Source of the DNA: JAFGSI01 sp041287425
Lineage (GTDB): Bacteria; Chloroflexota; Anaerolineae; Anaerolineales; Villigracilaceae
Assembly (NCBI GenBank): GCA_041287425.1
Contig: JBEULG010000013.1
Location: 1 to 64,000, forward strand
Direction: 5' to 3'
DNA: 64,000 nt
Made by a program: the position numbers and the translations under genes
Notes under the pieces: generated by a model
What the model was told of the DNA's origin: nothing
The model's input: the letters and a program-made list of their open reading frames with translations, nothing else
Databases searched by the model: none
Part shown: one piece after another, positions 7,239 through 15,133 of the stretch
Position numbering within the stretch: position 1 is the first letter of the stretch
Layout: each line of letters opens with the position of its first letter

Positions 7239-9754
7239 CCACTTGTACGGTTGAAAAGCCCCGTTACGCGGTCAAAACGCCCTACAATCTTTCCCCGCGC
7301 ATCCAATGGCTGCGGGATTATTATTTTCAGGGCGTCCAACGCGCCTGGAACAACGAGTACACCTCCTGGACGACCGGCGCGCCCTGGGATTTCCAGTACA
7401 ACGAAATGAATTTCTATATCGTGCCGGAGACGTACGCCTTCCTGCAGACCTTCCGCTCGGCCTTTCGCCAGACCGCCCGGCGCGTCGACCTGCATCCGGA
7501 CTTTTGGAAATGGTCGCTGCCCGAGCGCCGCGCCTGGTTCAACCGAGAGGTCATGGTCAATTACCTGCCCAAAGAAATCCTGCCCGGCGACCTGCTGGCC
7601 GGAGCGCGCTTCAACGTCCAAACCTCGTGCTGCCTGAACCGCAAGGAAGTCCGTCAGCGCGATAAGCAGATTTACGGTCCGAACGGGGCGCGGGCAGCCA
7701 TGCTCTGGTTCCACAATCACGGCTACGGCAACGCCGGAGCGACCTCCGGTCATCTGATTCCCGATTACGCCCGCGTTCTGCGCGAGGGCTGGAAGGCCAT
7801 TCACGCTGAACTGGAGCAATTCTATCGGGCGCTCCCGCCGGCCGAAAAACGCGGCAGAAAAGGCGCCCAATTGCGGGCGATGATGACCGCCGCGACCATG
7901 CCGCGCGACCTGGCCGCAGCCTACTCCCGGGAATGCCTCCGCCTCGCCGAACGCGAGCCGGAGCCTGCCCGCCGCGCCGAACTCCAGCAGATGGCCGACA
8001 ACCTGAGCCGCGTTCCCTGGGAGCCGGCCCAAACCTTCTGGGAGGCCGTCCAGTCGCTCTGGCTGACCCACATGCTGGTCATGGCCGACGAAAATTACCC
8101 CGGCCCCGGCGATTCCTTTGGCCGCCTCGACCAGTACCTCCACCCCTACTGGCAGAAGTCCATCCAGGAGGGCATGGACCCCGAATTCGGCAAAGAAATC
8201 CTCAAGTGCTTCTGGATTCACTGCAACACCGCCTACGACGGGATGATTCGCACCGGCGGCAACCAGGGTATCACTGCCGGCTACGGGCAACTCTTCACCA
8301 TCTCCGGCATGGGGCCGGGCGGTCAGGATATGAGCAACGACCTGACCTACGTGCTGCTGGATGTGATTGACGAAATGTCGCCCATCCTCGAGCCGAAGCC
8401 CAACGTGCGCCTGCACCGCAACTCGCCCGACAAACTCCTCGACCGTGTCGTCGAGATGATTGCCTCCAGCCAGGGCTCGCCCTTCCTGCTCAACTTCGAC
8501 GAGCGCTCGATGGCCGGCATGCTGCTGGAGGCCAAAAAAGCAGGCGTCGAACATCTCATTAACGAGAGCAACGTCCACGACTATGCCCCGGTCGGCTGCC
8601 TGGAAAACACCATGGTCGGCAACGACCGCTCCGGCACGGTGGACGCCAACCTGAACCTGCTCAAGGCGGTCGAACTGACCCTGACCGGCGGCTACGACCT
8701 GCTCCCCTTCACCGACCCGATGACCGGCAAAGCCGACAAACCCCAACGCTGGGGCGAGGACACCGGCGACCCGACCCGCTTCGAGACCTGGGAGCAGTTC
8801 TGGGAGGCCTACGCCGCCCAAACCCGTCACATCGTCCGCCGCATCGTTGCACTCTACGAAAAATCCGAGGCCGTGCGGGCGCGCTTCCATCCCACGCCGT
8901 ACCTCTCCTGCCTGGTGCGCGGCTGCGCCGAAAAAGGCATGGATATCACCGAGGGCGGCGCAGAACTCAATTTCGTCACCATCGAGGCGGTCACCTTCGC
9001 CACCACCGTCGACTCGCTGCTGGCCGTCAAGTACCTGGTTTACGACGAAAAAATCTGCACCCTGGCCGAATTGATTCAGGCGCTGAAAGACAACTGGGTC
9101 GGGCATGAAGTCCTTCAGGCGCGCGCCCTGCACAAAGCCCCCAAATACGGCCGCGACGATGACGCCGCCGACGAAATGGCGCGCCGCGTCATGGAACTGT
9201 GGACGGAGGAAACCTGGAAGTACAAGACCCGCTCGACCAACCGTCAGTTCCGCCCCGGCATGCTCTCGTGGAATTACTGGGTGGCCGACTCGTTCATCCT
9301 GCCCGCCAGTCCAGACGGACGCCCGCGCGGCAAGTTCCTCTCCAACGCCCTCTGCCCCTCCAACGGCGCTGATGTCAACGGCCCAACCGCCAACGTCAAC
9401 TCGGTTGGCAAGGCCCTGGGCGGCAAAGCCCGCGACGGGCAGGGCGATTGGCAGGACTACTTCAATCTCCTGCCCAACGGCGGCAGCCATACCATGACCT
9501 TCAATCCGTCCATTCTGCGCGACCCCGAACATCGCGCCAAGTTCAAAGCCTTCCTGCGCGGCTACATCGAGAACGGCGGCACGGCCCTGCAAATCAACAT
9601 GATTGACGCCGACATCCTGCGCGACGCCCAAAAACATCCCGAAAACTACCGCCACCTGCTGGTGCGCGTCACCGGCTACAACGCCTACTTCACCAGCATC
9701 GGCCGCGAACTGCAAAACGAGATTATCGCACGCGAAAGCCACCAAATGAGATGA
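7235..9754 (+). CDS. Glycyl radical enzyme (PFL/diol-dehydratase/decarboxylase superfamily), substrate unknown
   Basis: 839 residues. The C-terminal glycyl radical motif RVTGYNAYF places the radical at Gly814. The active-site cysteine is in PVGCLEN (Cys455), with Glu457 giving the CxE pattern of diol dehydratases, choline lyase-type and arylacetate decarboxylase-type enzymes, not the Cys-Cys pair of pyruvate formate-lyase. It is oxygen-sensitive and active only after activation by the downstream radical SAM protein. The reaction cannot be assigned from motifs: dehydratase, C-N or C-S lyase and decarboxylase all remain possible. No bacterial microcompartment genes flank it, which argues against a compartment-type diol dehydratase or choline lyase locus. 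It overlaps both neighbours by ATGA. Confidence 0.92.
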   Translation: MTTCTVEKPRYAVKTPYNLSPRIQWLRDYYFQGVQRAWNNEYTSWTTGAPWDFQYNEMNFYIVPETYAFLQTFRSAFRQTARRVDLHPDFWKWSLPERRAWFNREVMVNYLPKEILPGDLLAGARFNVQTSCCLNRKEVRQRDKQIYGPNGARAAMLWFHNHGYGNAGATSGHLIPDYARVLREGWKAIHAELEQFYRALPPAEKRGRKGAQLRAMMTAATMPRDLAAAYSRECLRLAEREPEPARRAELQQMADNLSRVPWEPAQTFWEAVQSLWLTHMLVMADENYPGPGDSFGRLDQYLHPYWQKSIQEGMDPEFGKEILKCFWIHCNTAYDGMIRTGGNQGITAGYGQLFTISGMGPGGQDMSNDLTYVLLDVIDEMSPILEPKPNVRLHRNSPDKLLDRVVEMIASSQGSPFLLNFDERSMAGMLLEAKKAGVEHLINESNVHDYAPVGCLENTMVGNDRSGTVDANLNLLKAVELTLTGGYDLLPFTDPMTGKADKPQRWGEDTGDPTRFETWEQFWEAYAAQTRHIVRRIVALYEKSEAVRARFHPTPYLSCLVRGCAEKGMDITEGGAELNFVTIEAVTFATTVDSLLAVKYLVYDEKICTLAELIQALKDNWVGHEVLQARALHKAPKYGRDDDAADEMARRVMELWTEETWKYKTRSTNRQFRPGMLSWNYWVADSFILPASPDGRPRGKFLSNALCPSNGADVNGPTANVNSVGKALGGKARDGQGDWQDYFNLLPNGGSHTMTFNPSILRDPEHRAKFKAFLRGYIENGGTALQINMIDADILRDAQKHPENYRHLLVRVTGYNAYFTSIGRELQNEIIARESHQMR

Positions 9755-10722
9755 TTACCGGCCGCATTCTGCACCTCCAGCGTCTCTCGACCGAGGATGG
9801 CCCGGGCATCCGCACCACCGTCTTCTTCAAGGGCTGTCCGCTGCGCTGCGCCTGGTGCCACAACCCCGAGAGCATCTCTTCCAAGCCGCAGACGCAGTGG
9901 TTTGCCGTCCGCTGCCTCGGCTGCAACACCTGCCTGGAGACCTGTCCCAACGGCTGCCTGAGCCGCGGCGAAGACGGCCTGCTCATTGACCGGGCGCGCT
10001 GCGAAGGCTGCGGCAAATGCGCCGAAGCCTGTCCGTCCGGCGCCCTCGAACTGCTCGGCAGGACCGTCACGGCGGATGAACTGCTGACCGAACTGCTCAA
10101 AGACCGCGCCTACTACGACAAATCGGGCGGCGGCGTGACCCTTTCGGGCGGCGAACCGACCCTCCAGCCGGACTTCGCCGAGACGCTCCTGCGCGGCCTG
10201 AAGGAGGCCGGCGTCTCTACCGCCCTCGACACCTGCGGCCTGTGCTCACGCCAGACCCTTGACCGGCTCCTGCCCTACACCGACCTGGTTCTGTTCGACA
10301 TCAAACTGCTCGACCCCGCCGCTCACCGGCGTTTCACCGGCGCCTCGAACGAACTCATCCTGGAGAATCTCACTTATCTCCTCGATTACATCCGCCGCTG
10401 CCGCCGCCCCGACCTGTGGATTCGCACCCCGCTCATCCCCGGCGCAACGACCGGCGACGACAACCTGCACGCCATCGGCGGCTACCTGTCCGAGCACCTC
10501 GACGGCCTGCTCTCGCGCTGGGAATTGTGCGCCTTCAACAACCTCTGCCGCGACCAGTACACCCGTCTCGGCCTGACCTGGGACTACGCCCGGACTCCGC
10601 TCATGACCCGCGCCGAACTCGAACACTGCGAACAGGTCGCCCGCGCCTCCGGTCTCCGTCCCGACCTGGTCCTTGCCACCGGCGCTACCCGCGCCGTCAA
10701 ATCTTTGGAGAGTGACTCATGA
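9751..10722 (+). CDS. Glycyl radical enzyme activase (radical SAM)
   Basis: 323 residues. The radical SAM cluster motif CPLRCAWC gives Cys29, Cys33 and Cys36. An inserted 8Fe ferredoxin-like region follows (Cys55/58/61/65 and Cys84/87/90/94), then YYDKSGGGVTLSGGE, a hallmark of activases for non-PFL glycyl radical enzymes. It uses SAM to abstract the hydrogen from Gly814 of the neighbouring enzyme. The ferredoxin insert separates it from the short pyruvate formate-lyase activase PflA. It is coupled by ATGA overlaps to the enzyme and to the next gene. Confidence 0.93.
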   Translation: MITGRILHLQRLSTEDGPGIRTTVFFKGCPLRCAWCHNPESISSKPQTQWFAVRCLGCNTCLETCPNGCLSRGEDGLLIDRARCEGCGKCAEACPSGALELLGRTVTADELLTELLKDRAYYDKSGGGVTLSGGEPTLQPDFAETLLRGLKEAGVSTALDTCGLCSRQTLDRLLPYTDLVLFDIKLLDPAAHRRFTGASNELILENLTYLLDYIRRCRRPDLWIRTPLIPGATTGDDNLHAIGGYLSEHLDGLLSRWELCAFNNLCRDQYTRLGLTWDYARTPLMTRAELEHCEQVARASGLRPDLVLATGATRAVKSLESDS

Positions 10723-11570
10723 CCCCAACCACTTTCTCGTCCTTCTCGGAAGAAGACATCCGCGCCACCCGCCCCGAAATGAAAATCGGCCTGCTCGCCA
10801 GCCTGACCCCCGAAGGCCTGCCGCACATCACCCTGCTCTCCTCGCTGATGGCCTGCGGCGAGAAGGAACTGTGCTTCGGCCAGTTTACCGAAGGGACATC
10901 AAAGAAAAACATTCTGCTCAATCCCAAAGTCGGCTTTCTCATCATGGGCCTCGACCGCACCCTGTGGCGTGGCAAAGCCGTCTACACCCGCTACGCCAAA
11001 GAAGGGGCGGAATACGACCACTACAACAACGTGCCGATGTTCCGCTACAACGCCTATTTCGGCGTACATACCGTCTATTACTTTGACCTGGTCGAACACA
11101 CCGGCCGGCATCCCCTGCCGATGGGGCAAATCATCCCGGCCGCGCTGGTCACCATGCTGGCGCGCACGCTGGGGCGCAAGGCCCGCGGCGAGGCGGTTCT
11201 CAACCCCTGGACGCGCGCCTTCTTCGACAAAATTGACAACCTGAAGTTCCTCTCCTGGGTCGGCGCGGACGGCTTTCCCCGCCTCGTCCCCGCCATCCAG
11301 GCCCAAAGCCTGGACTCCCGTCACATCATCTTCTCGCCATCGGTCTATGCCGACGAACTGGCCGAAATCCCCGCCGGCGCGCCGCTGGCCGTCTTCGGCA
11401 TGGCGCTGACGATGGAGGATGTGCTGGCGCGCGGCGTCTATCAGGGCCTCCGTCGCGTCGGCGGCCTGCGCGTTGGGCTGGTGGAGGTGGACTGGGTTTA
11501 CAACCCCATGCCGCCCGTCCCGGGGCAAATCTTCCCGCCGCTGGAACTCAAACCCGTGACCGAATTCTAA
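10719..11570 (+). CDS. Pyridoxamine-phosphate-oxidase-like split-barrel (FMN-type) protein
   Basis: 283 residues. The N-terminal half (KIGLLASLTPEGLPHITLLS, then FGQFTEGTSKKNILLNPKVG) resembles the PPOX-class FMN-binding split barrel. A second, related-looking stretch (LKFLSWVGADGFPRLVPAIQ) suggests a tandem or extended barrel. Split-barrel proteins bind FMN, F420 or haem. It ends a four-gene chain of ATGA overlaps, so it should act with the glycyl radical enzyme, perhaps as a reductase of the product or as an oxygen/radical protection factor. That role is inference. Confidence 0.75.
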   Translation: MTPTTFSSFSEEDIRATRPEMKIGLLASLTPEGLPHITLLSSLMACGEKELCFGQFTEGTSKKNILLNPKVGFLIMGLDRTLWRGKAVYTRYAKEGAEYDHYNNVPMFRYNAYFGVHTVYYFDLVEHTGRHPLPMGQIIPAALVTMLARTLGRKARGEAVLNPWTRAFFDKIDNLKFLSWVGADGFPRLVPAIQAQSLDSRHIIFSPSVYADELAEIPAGAPLAVFGMALTMEDVLARGVYQGLRRVGGLRVGLVEVDWVYNPMPPVPGQIFPPLELKPVTEF

Positions 11571-11582
11571 AAAAACAGAATA

Positions 11583-11730
11583 GGACGTACGCAGGACAAA
11601 CCGCCAAGACACGGAGAACGCCATGACGGGTTTCAAGACGCCAAACACACTTGGCGAACTCTGCAAAATTTTGGCGTTTTGGCGTCTTGGCGGTTGAAAT
11701 GAATCTCATTTTGCGTAAGTCCTGAGAATT
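11583..11730. repeat. Imperfect long inverted repeat in intergenic DNA
   Basis: The left side (GGACGTACGCAGGACAAACC, then GCCAAGAC) is mirrored on the right (GTCTTGGCGGTT, then TGCGTAAGTCCT). The ends ACGTACGCA/TGCGTAAGT and the inner CCGCCAAGAC/GTCTTGGCGG pair. It looks like a non-coding MITE-like or processed repeat; no transposase is present. Confidence 0.5.
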
Positions 11731-11737
11731 CAGGATG

Positions 11738-11795
11738 AACGTCCCGAAGGCTTGCTCCGGCAGGGAGTCGGTGAAATCAGAGCCTTCGGGACGTT
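11738..11795. repeat. 15-bp perfect inverted repeat
   Basis: AACGTCCCGAAGGCT (11738-11752) and AGCCTTCGGGACGTT (11781-11795) flank 28 nt. It lies between the two other hairpins of this 320-nt gap, which contains no gene. Confidence 0.6.
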
Positions 11796-11814
11796 CTGTC
11801 ACAGGGACGCAAAG

Positions 11815-11839
11815 GCCAGGTCTCCACAAAAGACCTGGC
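11815..11839. terminator. Hairpin upstream of the membrane protein gene
   Basis: GCCAGGTCT (11815-11823) pairs with AGACCTGGC (11831-11839). It is closely similar to the hairpin after gyrA (42969-43001). There is only a weak T tract, so it may be a terminator or a dispersed repeat. Confidence 0.4.
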
Positions 11840-11854
11840 TCTTCATCAGAGGAG

Positions 11855-11860
11855 TATAAT
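11855..11860 (+). promoter_or_regulatory. -10 box ahead of the seven-TM protein
   Basis: A perfect TATAAT 30 nt before the start at 11891. No convincing -35 hexamer is seen. Confidence 0.4.
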
Positions 11861-11890
11861 TCTGCCATCATTTCCCCTGGAGGTGTCATC

Positions 11891-12631
11891 ATGGACTACA
11901 ACCCGCTTCTCTCCATCGCTACTGCTGCGCTCGAAATCGGCGCCGGGACCTGGGCGCTGCGCGGCCCCGGCCGCAAGCCCATCATCCACGCCGTGGCGAC
12001 CATCCTGTTCCTCCTGGCCGGTTATCAGATTGTCGAGGCCATCTTCTGCACCGGCCTGCTGCCCACCACCGGCTCCTTCCTGCCCCGGCTGGCTTTCATC
12101 GTCGTCGCCTGGCTGCCGCCCACCGGCCTGCTGCTGGCGGCCCGCCTCTACCCCGGCCAAAAGCGCGGCCTGTACTGGTACGCCTACGGCATGTACCTGT
12201 TCTGCGCCGCGCTGGTGCTGGGCATCGCCACCGACCCGCACTTCGTCACCACCTCCGTCTGCATGATTGTTTTTGCACGCTACACAACCCCCACGCCGCT
12301 CTACCACACCTATGGCTTGTTCTACCAGTCCGGTCTCATGAGCCTGCTGGCCATCTCGGCCTGGGGCGTGACCCTTGCCGACGACCGCCGCCAGCGCCTC
12401 CTGCTGGGACAGTTAATGCTCGGCTCCATGGCCTTCATCTTCCCCTCGCTGGTCACCGTGGCCACCCTCCCGGTCGCCGAAAACGCCCTGCCGTCCATCA
12501 TGTGCCACTTCGCCCTCCTGCTGGCGCTCTTCCTCATCCGGCTGGTGGCCATCGAACGCCACAATGTCCTCGAGCCGAACACCGCAACCCCCTTGCCGGT
12601 CGAGACGATGAGCACCGGAGCAGCCGGCTAG
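11891..12631 (+). CDS. Integral membrane protein of unknown function (about 7 TM)
   Basis: 246 residues, nearly all in hydrophobic segments (for example ATILFLLAGYQIVEAIFCTG and FALLLALFLIRLVAIERHNV), ending in a short polar tail. I do not recognise a family. A GGAGGT at 11879-11884 spaced 6 nt from ATG 11891 fixes the start; a longer frame from 11735 would run through the hairpins. The next gene, tgt, begins 7 nt later, so the two may be co-transcribed, though no functional link is evident. Confidence 0.75.
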   Translation: MDYNPLLSIATAALEIGAGTWALRGPGRKPIIHAVATILFLLAGYQIVEAIFCTGLLPTTGSFLPRLAFIVVAWLPPTGLLLAARLYPGQKRGLYWYAYGMYLFCAALVLGIATDPHFVTTSVCMIVFARYTTPTPLYHTYGLFYQSGLMSLLAISAWGVTLADDRRQRLLLGQLMLGSMAFIFPSLVTVATLPVAENALPSIMCHFALLLALFLIRLVAIERHNVLEPNTATPLPVETMSTGAAG

Positions 12632-12638
12632 CCCGTTT

Positions 12639-13775
12639 ATGTTCGAATTCACCGTCACCGCCCGCGCCGGACGCGCCCGCACCGGCATCTTCCACACCCC
12701 GCACGGCGACCTGGTCACGCCGGTCTTCGCGCCGGTCGGCACCCAGGCAGCGGTCAAGGCCCTCACCCCGGCCCAGGTCGGCGAACTCGGCGCGACGCTC
12801 GTCCTCGCCAACACCTACCACCTCTACCTGCGCCCCGGCGACGACCTCGTCCGCGAGATGGGCGGCCTGCACGAGTTCATGCGCTGGCCCGGCCCCCTCC
12901 TGACCGACTCGGGCGGCTTCCAGGTCTTCTCCCTGGCCGACAGCCGCAAAATTGACGATGACGGCGTGACCTTCAAATCCCACATTGACGGCTCGCTGCA
13001 CCGCTTCACGCCCGAAAAATCCATCCAGATTCAGGAAAACCTCGGCGCCGACATCATCATGGCCTTCGACGAATGCTCCGACCCCAACGACCACGCCTAC
13101 ACGAAAATCGCCATGGAACGGACGCACCGCTGGGCCGAACGCTGCCTGGCCGCCAAAACCCGCCCCGACCAGGCCCTCTTCGGCATCATCCAGGGCGGCG
13201 TGAACCCCGACCTGCGGGCCGACTCGGCCCGTTTCATCGCCTCGCTCGACACACCCGGCATCGCCATCGGCGGACTCTCGGTCGGCGAGACAAAGGCCGA
13301 GATGCACGCCATGCTCGACGTGGTGACCCCGCTCCTGCCTGAGGACAAGCCGCGCTACCTGATGGGCGTCGGCACTCCCGAAGACCTCATCAACGGCGTC
13401 GCCCGCGGCGTGGACATCTTCGACTGCGTCCTGCCCACCCGTCTGGCGCGCCATCACGCCGCCTTCTCGCCCGAAGGGCGGCTCAACCTGATGAACGCCG
13501 TCTATGCCCGCGACAAACGCCCGATTGACGAAACCTGCGACTGCTACACCTGCCGCACCTTCACCCGCGCCTACCTGCGTCATCTCATCGTGGCAAAAGA
13601 ACTCCTCGCCGGAACCCTGATCTCCATCCATAATCTGCGGGCATTGATACGCCTCATGGAAGAGATGCGCGGCTACATTGCCGAGGGTGGATTCGAAGAG
13701 AAAGTGCCGGTATTATTGAAATTGTGGAAAAATAATGCAAAGAGAGATGGTCGATGGTTGATGGTTGATGGTTAA
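12639..13775 (+). CDS. tgt: tRNA-guanine transglycosylase (queuine/preQ1)
   Basis: 378 residues. It exchanges guanine-34 of GUN-anticodon tRNAs for preQ1 in queuosine synthesis. Visible are LTDSGGFQVFSL (substrate-binding Asp region), GGLSVGETKAEM, the nucleophile-bearing ILPTR-type segment (DIFDCVLPTRLARHH), and the zinc site CDCYTC with a downstream His. The last residues (KRDGRWLMVDG) are encoded by 7-bp ATGGTTG repeats that belong to the adjacent IVP cassette, so the native C-terminus has been replaced. The catalytic core is intact. No other queuosine genes lie nearby. Confidence 0.95.
   Translation: MFEFTVTARAGRARTGIFHTPHGDLVTPVFAPVGTQAAVKALTPAQVGELGATLVLANTYHLYLRPGDDLVREMGGLHEFMRWPGPLLTDSGGFQVFSLADSRKIDDDGVTFKSHIDGSLHRFTPEKSIQIQENLGADIIMAFDECSDPNDHAYTKIAMERTHRWAERCLAAKTRPDQALFGIIQGGVNPDLRADSARFIASLDTPGIAIGGLSVGETKAEMHAMLDVVTPLLPEDKPRYLMGVGTPEDLINGVARGVDIFDCVLPTRLARHHAAFSPEGRLNLMNAVYARDKRPIDETCDCYTCRTFTRAYLRHLIVAKELLAGTLISIHNLRALIRLMEEMRGYIAEGGFEEKVPVLLKLWKNNAKRDGRWLMVDG
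13747..13774. repeat. Left flank repeats of the IVP cassette (four 7-bp ATGGTNR units)
   Basis: ATGGTCG, ATGGTTG, ATGGTTG and ATGGTTA in tandem. They form the 3' end of tgt and supply its TAA stop. The inverse complement of the unit recurs right of the IVP gene. Confidence 0.75.
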
Positions 13776-13793
13776 TGGAGACTGGAGGATGGA

Positions 13794-14243
13794 ATGACTG
13801 TCATGAATTTGGATCAATTGGAAGTTTGGCGGCTGGCGCGTGACTTTGCTATAACAGTTTACAAGAAAGTTGTACCGCTCCTGCCGGCCAGCGAAAAATA
13901 CAACTTGACCGACCAACTCAAGCGCGCCGCAGCCAGTGTCCCGGCCAATATTGCCGAAGGACATGGCCGTTTTTACTTTCAGGATAATGTCCGCTTCTGC
14001 TACATAGCGCGCGGCTCGCTGACCGAGGTGCAGAGTCATTTGTCCCTGGCACAGGCGCTGGGATTCATAACCCCGGAAATCTATTCCAGCATCACTCATG
14101 AAGCCGAAGCGGTTGCCCGTTCGATCAACGGATGGATCGCTTATCTCAAAAAAGCCAAGATGGGAGCAAACGAACCCGGCGCCTCTCACGTCATTCACGA
14201 ATTCCAGGCTCCCTACCTCCTCGACAGCACCACAGAAGATTAA
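13794..14243 (+). CDS. Four-helix-bundle protein of the 23S rRNA intervening-sequence (IVP/S23) family
   Basis: 149 residues. The diagnostic pattern LKRAAASVPANIAEGHGR, followed by F and IARGSLTEVQSHL, identifies the family, which forms pentameric four-helix bundles. Related genes are found inside 23S rRNA intervening sequences, as free-standing genes, and as Avd accessory proteins of diversity-generating retroelements; molecular function is unclear. GGAGG at 13784-13788 supports ATG 13794. The C-terminal 30 residues are outside the usual core. The gene is bracketed by inverted 7-bp-periodic repeats and its TAA is the first triplet of the right repeat, as if gene and repeats move as one cassette. 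No retroelement reverse transcriptase is present. Confidence 0.88.
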   Translation: MTVMNLDQLEVWRLARDFAITVYKKVVPLLPASEKYNLTDQLKRAAASVPANIAEGHGRFYFQDNVRFCYIARGSLTEVQSHLSLAQALGFITPEIYSSITHEAEAVARSINGWIAYLKKAKMGANEPGASHVIHEFQAPYLLDSTTED

Positions 14244-14313
14244 CCATCCACCATCAACCATCCACCATTAACCACCCACCATTAACCATCCACCATTAAC
14301 CATCCACCATTAA
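14244..14313. repeat. Right flank repeats of the IVP cassette (five 14-bp units)
   Basis: Five near-identical copies of CCATCCACCATTAA, itself two 7-bp NNACCAT units. They are in inverse orientation to the left repeats at 13747-13774 and end 9 nt before the uppP start. Confidence 0.85.
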
Positions 14314-14322
14314 CCAAAAACC

Positions 14323-15126
14323 ATGCCCCTCCTCCACTCCTTCCTCCTCGGCCTCCTCCAGGGCCTGACCGAATTCATCCCCGTCTCCTCCACCGCCCAC
14401 CTGCTCATCGGACAGCAACTGCTCGGCCTGCCCGCCGATGACGCCATGTTCTCGTTCCTCGTCATCGTCCAACTCGGCACACTCGTTTCGCTCTTCGCCT
14501 TTTACTGGAAAGACCTGCTCACCATCGCCAAAGCGACCTTCGACTTTCGACATCCGACGCTGGAAAGGAATCTGGGCTTTTATATCCTCCTCGCCACCCT
14601 CCCCGCCCTGCTGGCCGGATACCTGCTCAAGGACGCGGTGGAAGCCCTCTTCCGGCAGCCGCTGCTCGAAGCCGCCATCCGCCTGCTGGCCGCGGCCACC
14701 CTGCTGACCCTGGCCGAATGGCTGACCAAGAAATCCCGCAACCTGGACTCGATGACCTGGCTCGACGCCCTCGTCATCGGCCTCTTTCAGGTCATCTCGG
14801 TCTTCCCCGGCGCCTCCCGCTCCGGCACGACCATCTCCGCCGGCATGTTTCGCGGCTTCGACCGCCCCTCCGCCGCCCGCTTCGCCTTCCTGATGTCCGT
14901 GCCCGTCATGCTGGCCGCCGGGGCCTACGAAATGCTCGACGTGCTGAAGATGCCCGGCCTGACGAGTTTCCTCCTGCCGCTGACGGTCGGCTTCGTCACC
15001 GCCGCGCTGGTCGGCTGGCTGGCGATTCGCTGGCTCATCGGCTACCTGAGCAAACACTCGCTCTACGTGTTCGCCGCCTACTGCGCCGTTCTCGGCCTGA
15101 TTGTGCTGGTCTTTCATATTTTCTAG
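14323..15126 (+). CDS. uppP: Undecaprenyl-diphosphatase (UppP/BacA)
   Basis: 267 residues, about eight hydrophobic segments. It recycles the C55 lipid carrier by dephosphorylating undecaprenyl-PP. The family motifs LGLLQGLTEFIPVSSTAHLL at the N-terminus and SVFPGASRSGTTISAGMFRG near residue 160 are both intact. The start follows the repeat tract directly, so its native upstream region may have been displaced by the IVP cassette. M20 peptidase follows 7 nt downstream. Confidence 0.95.
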   Translation: MPLLHSFLLGLLQGLTEFIPVSSTAHLLIGQQLLGLPADDAMFSFLVIVQLGTLVSLFAFYWKDLLTIAKATFDFRHPTLERNLGFYILLATLPALLAGYLLKDAVEALFRQPLLEAAIRLLAAATLLTLAEWLTKKSRNLDSMTWLDALVIGLFQVISVFPGASRSGTTISAGMFRGFDRPSAARFAFLMSVPVMLAAGAYEMLDVLKMPGLTSFLLPLTVGFVTAALVGWLAIRWLIGYLSKHSLYVFAAYCAVLGLIVLVFHIF

Positions 15127-15133
15127 GTGACCC

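Noticed and set aside
7214..9745. 843-codon minus-strand open frame opposite the glycyl radical enzyme
   Set aside because: Antisense shadow without motifs; the plus strand has Cys455 and the Gly814 radical site.
6507..11570. Pyruvate formate-lyase (pflB-pflA)
   Set aside because: The active site has a single Cys in VGCLEN rather than the Cys-Cys pair, and the activase carries the ferredoxin insert absent from PflA.
13794..14243. Diversity-generating retroelement (Avd protein)
   Set aside because: The IVP-family protein resembles Avd, but no reverse transcriptase or template/variable repeat is nearby.
13747..14322. CRISPR array
   Set aside because: The 7/14-bp units are contiguous, without unique spacers, and no cas genes are present.
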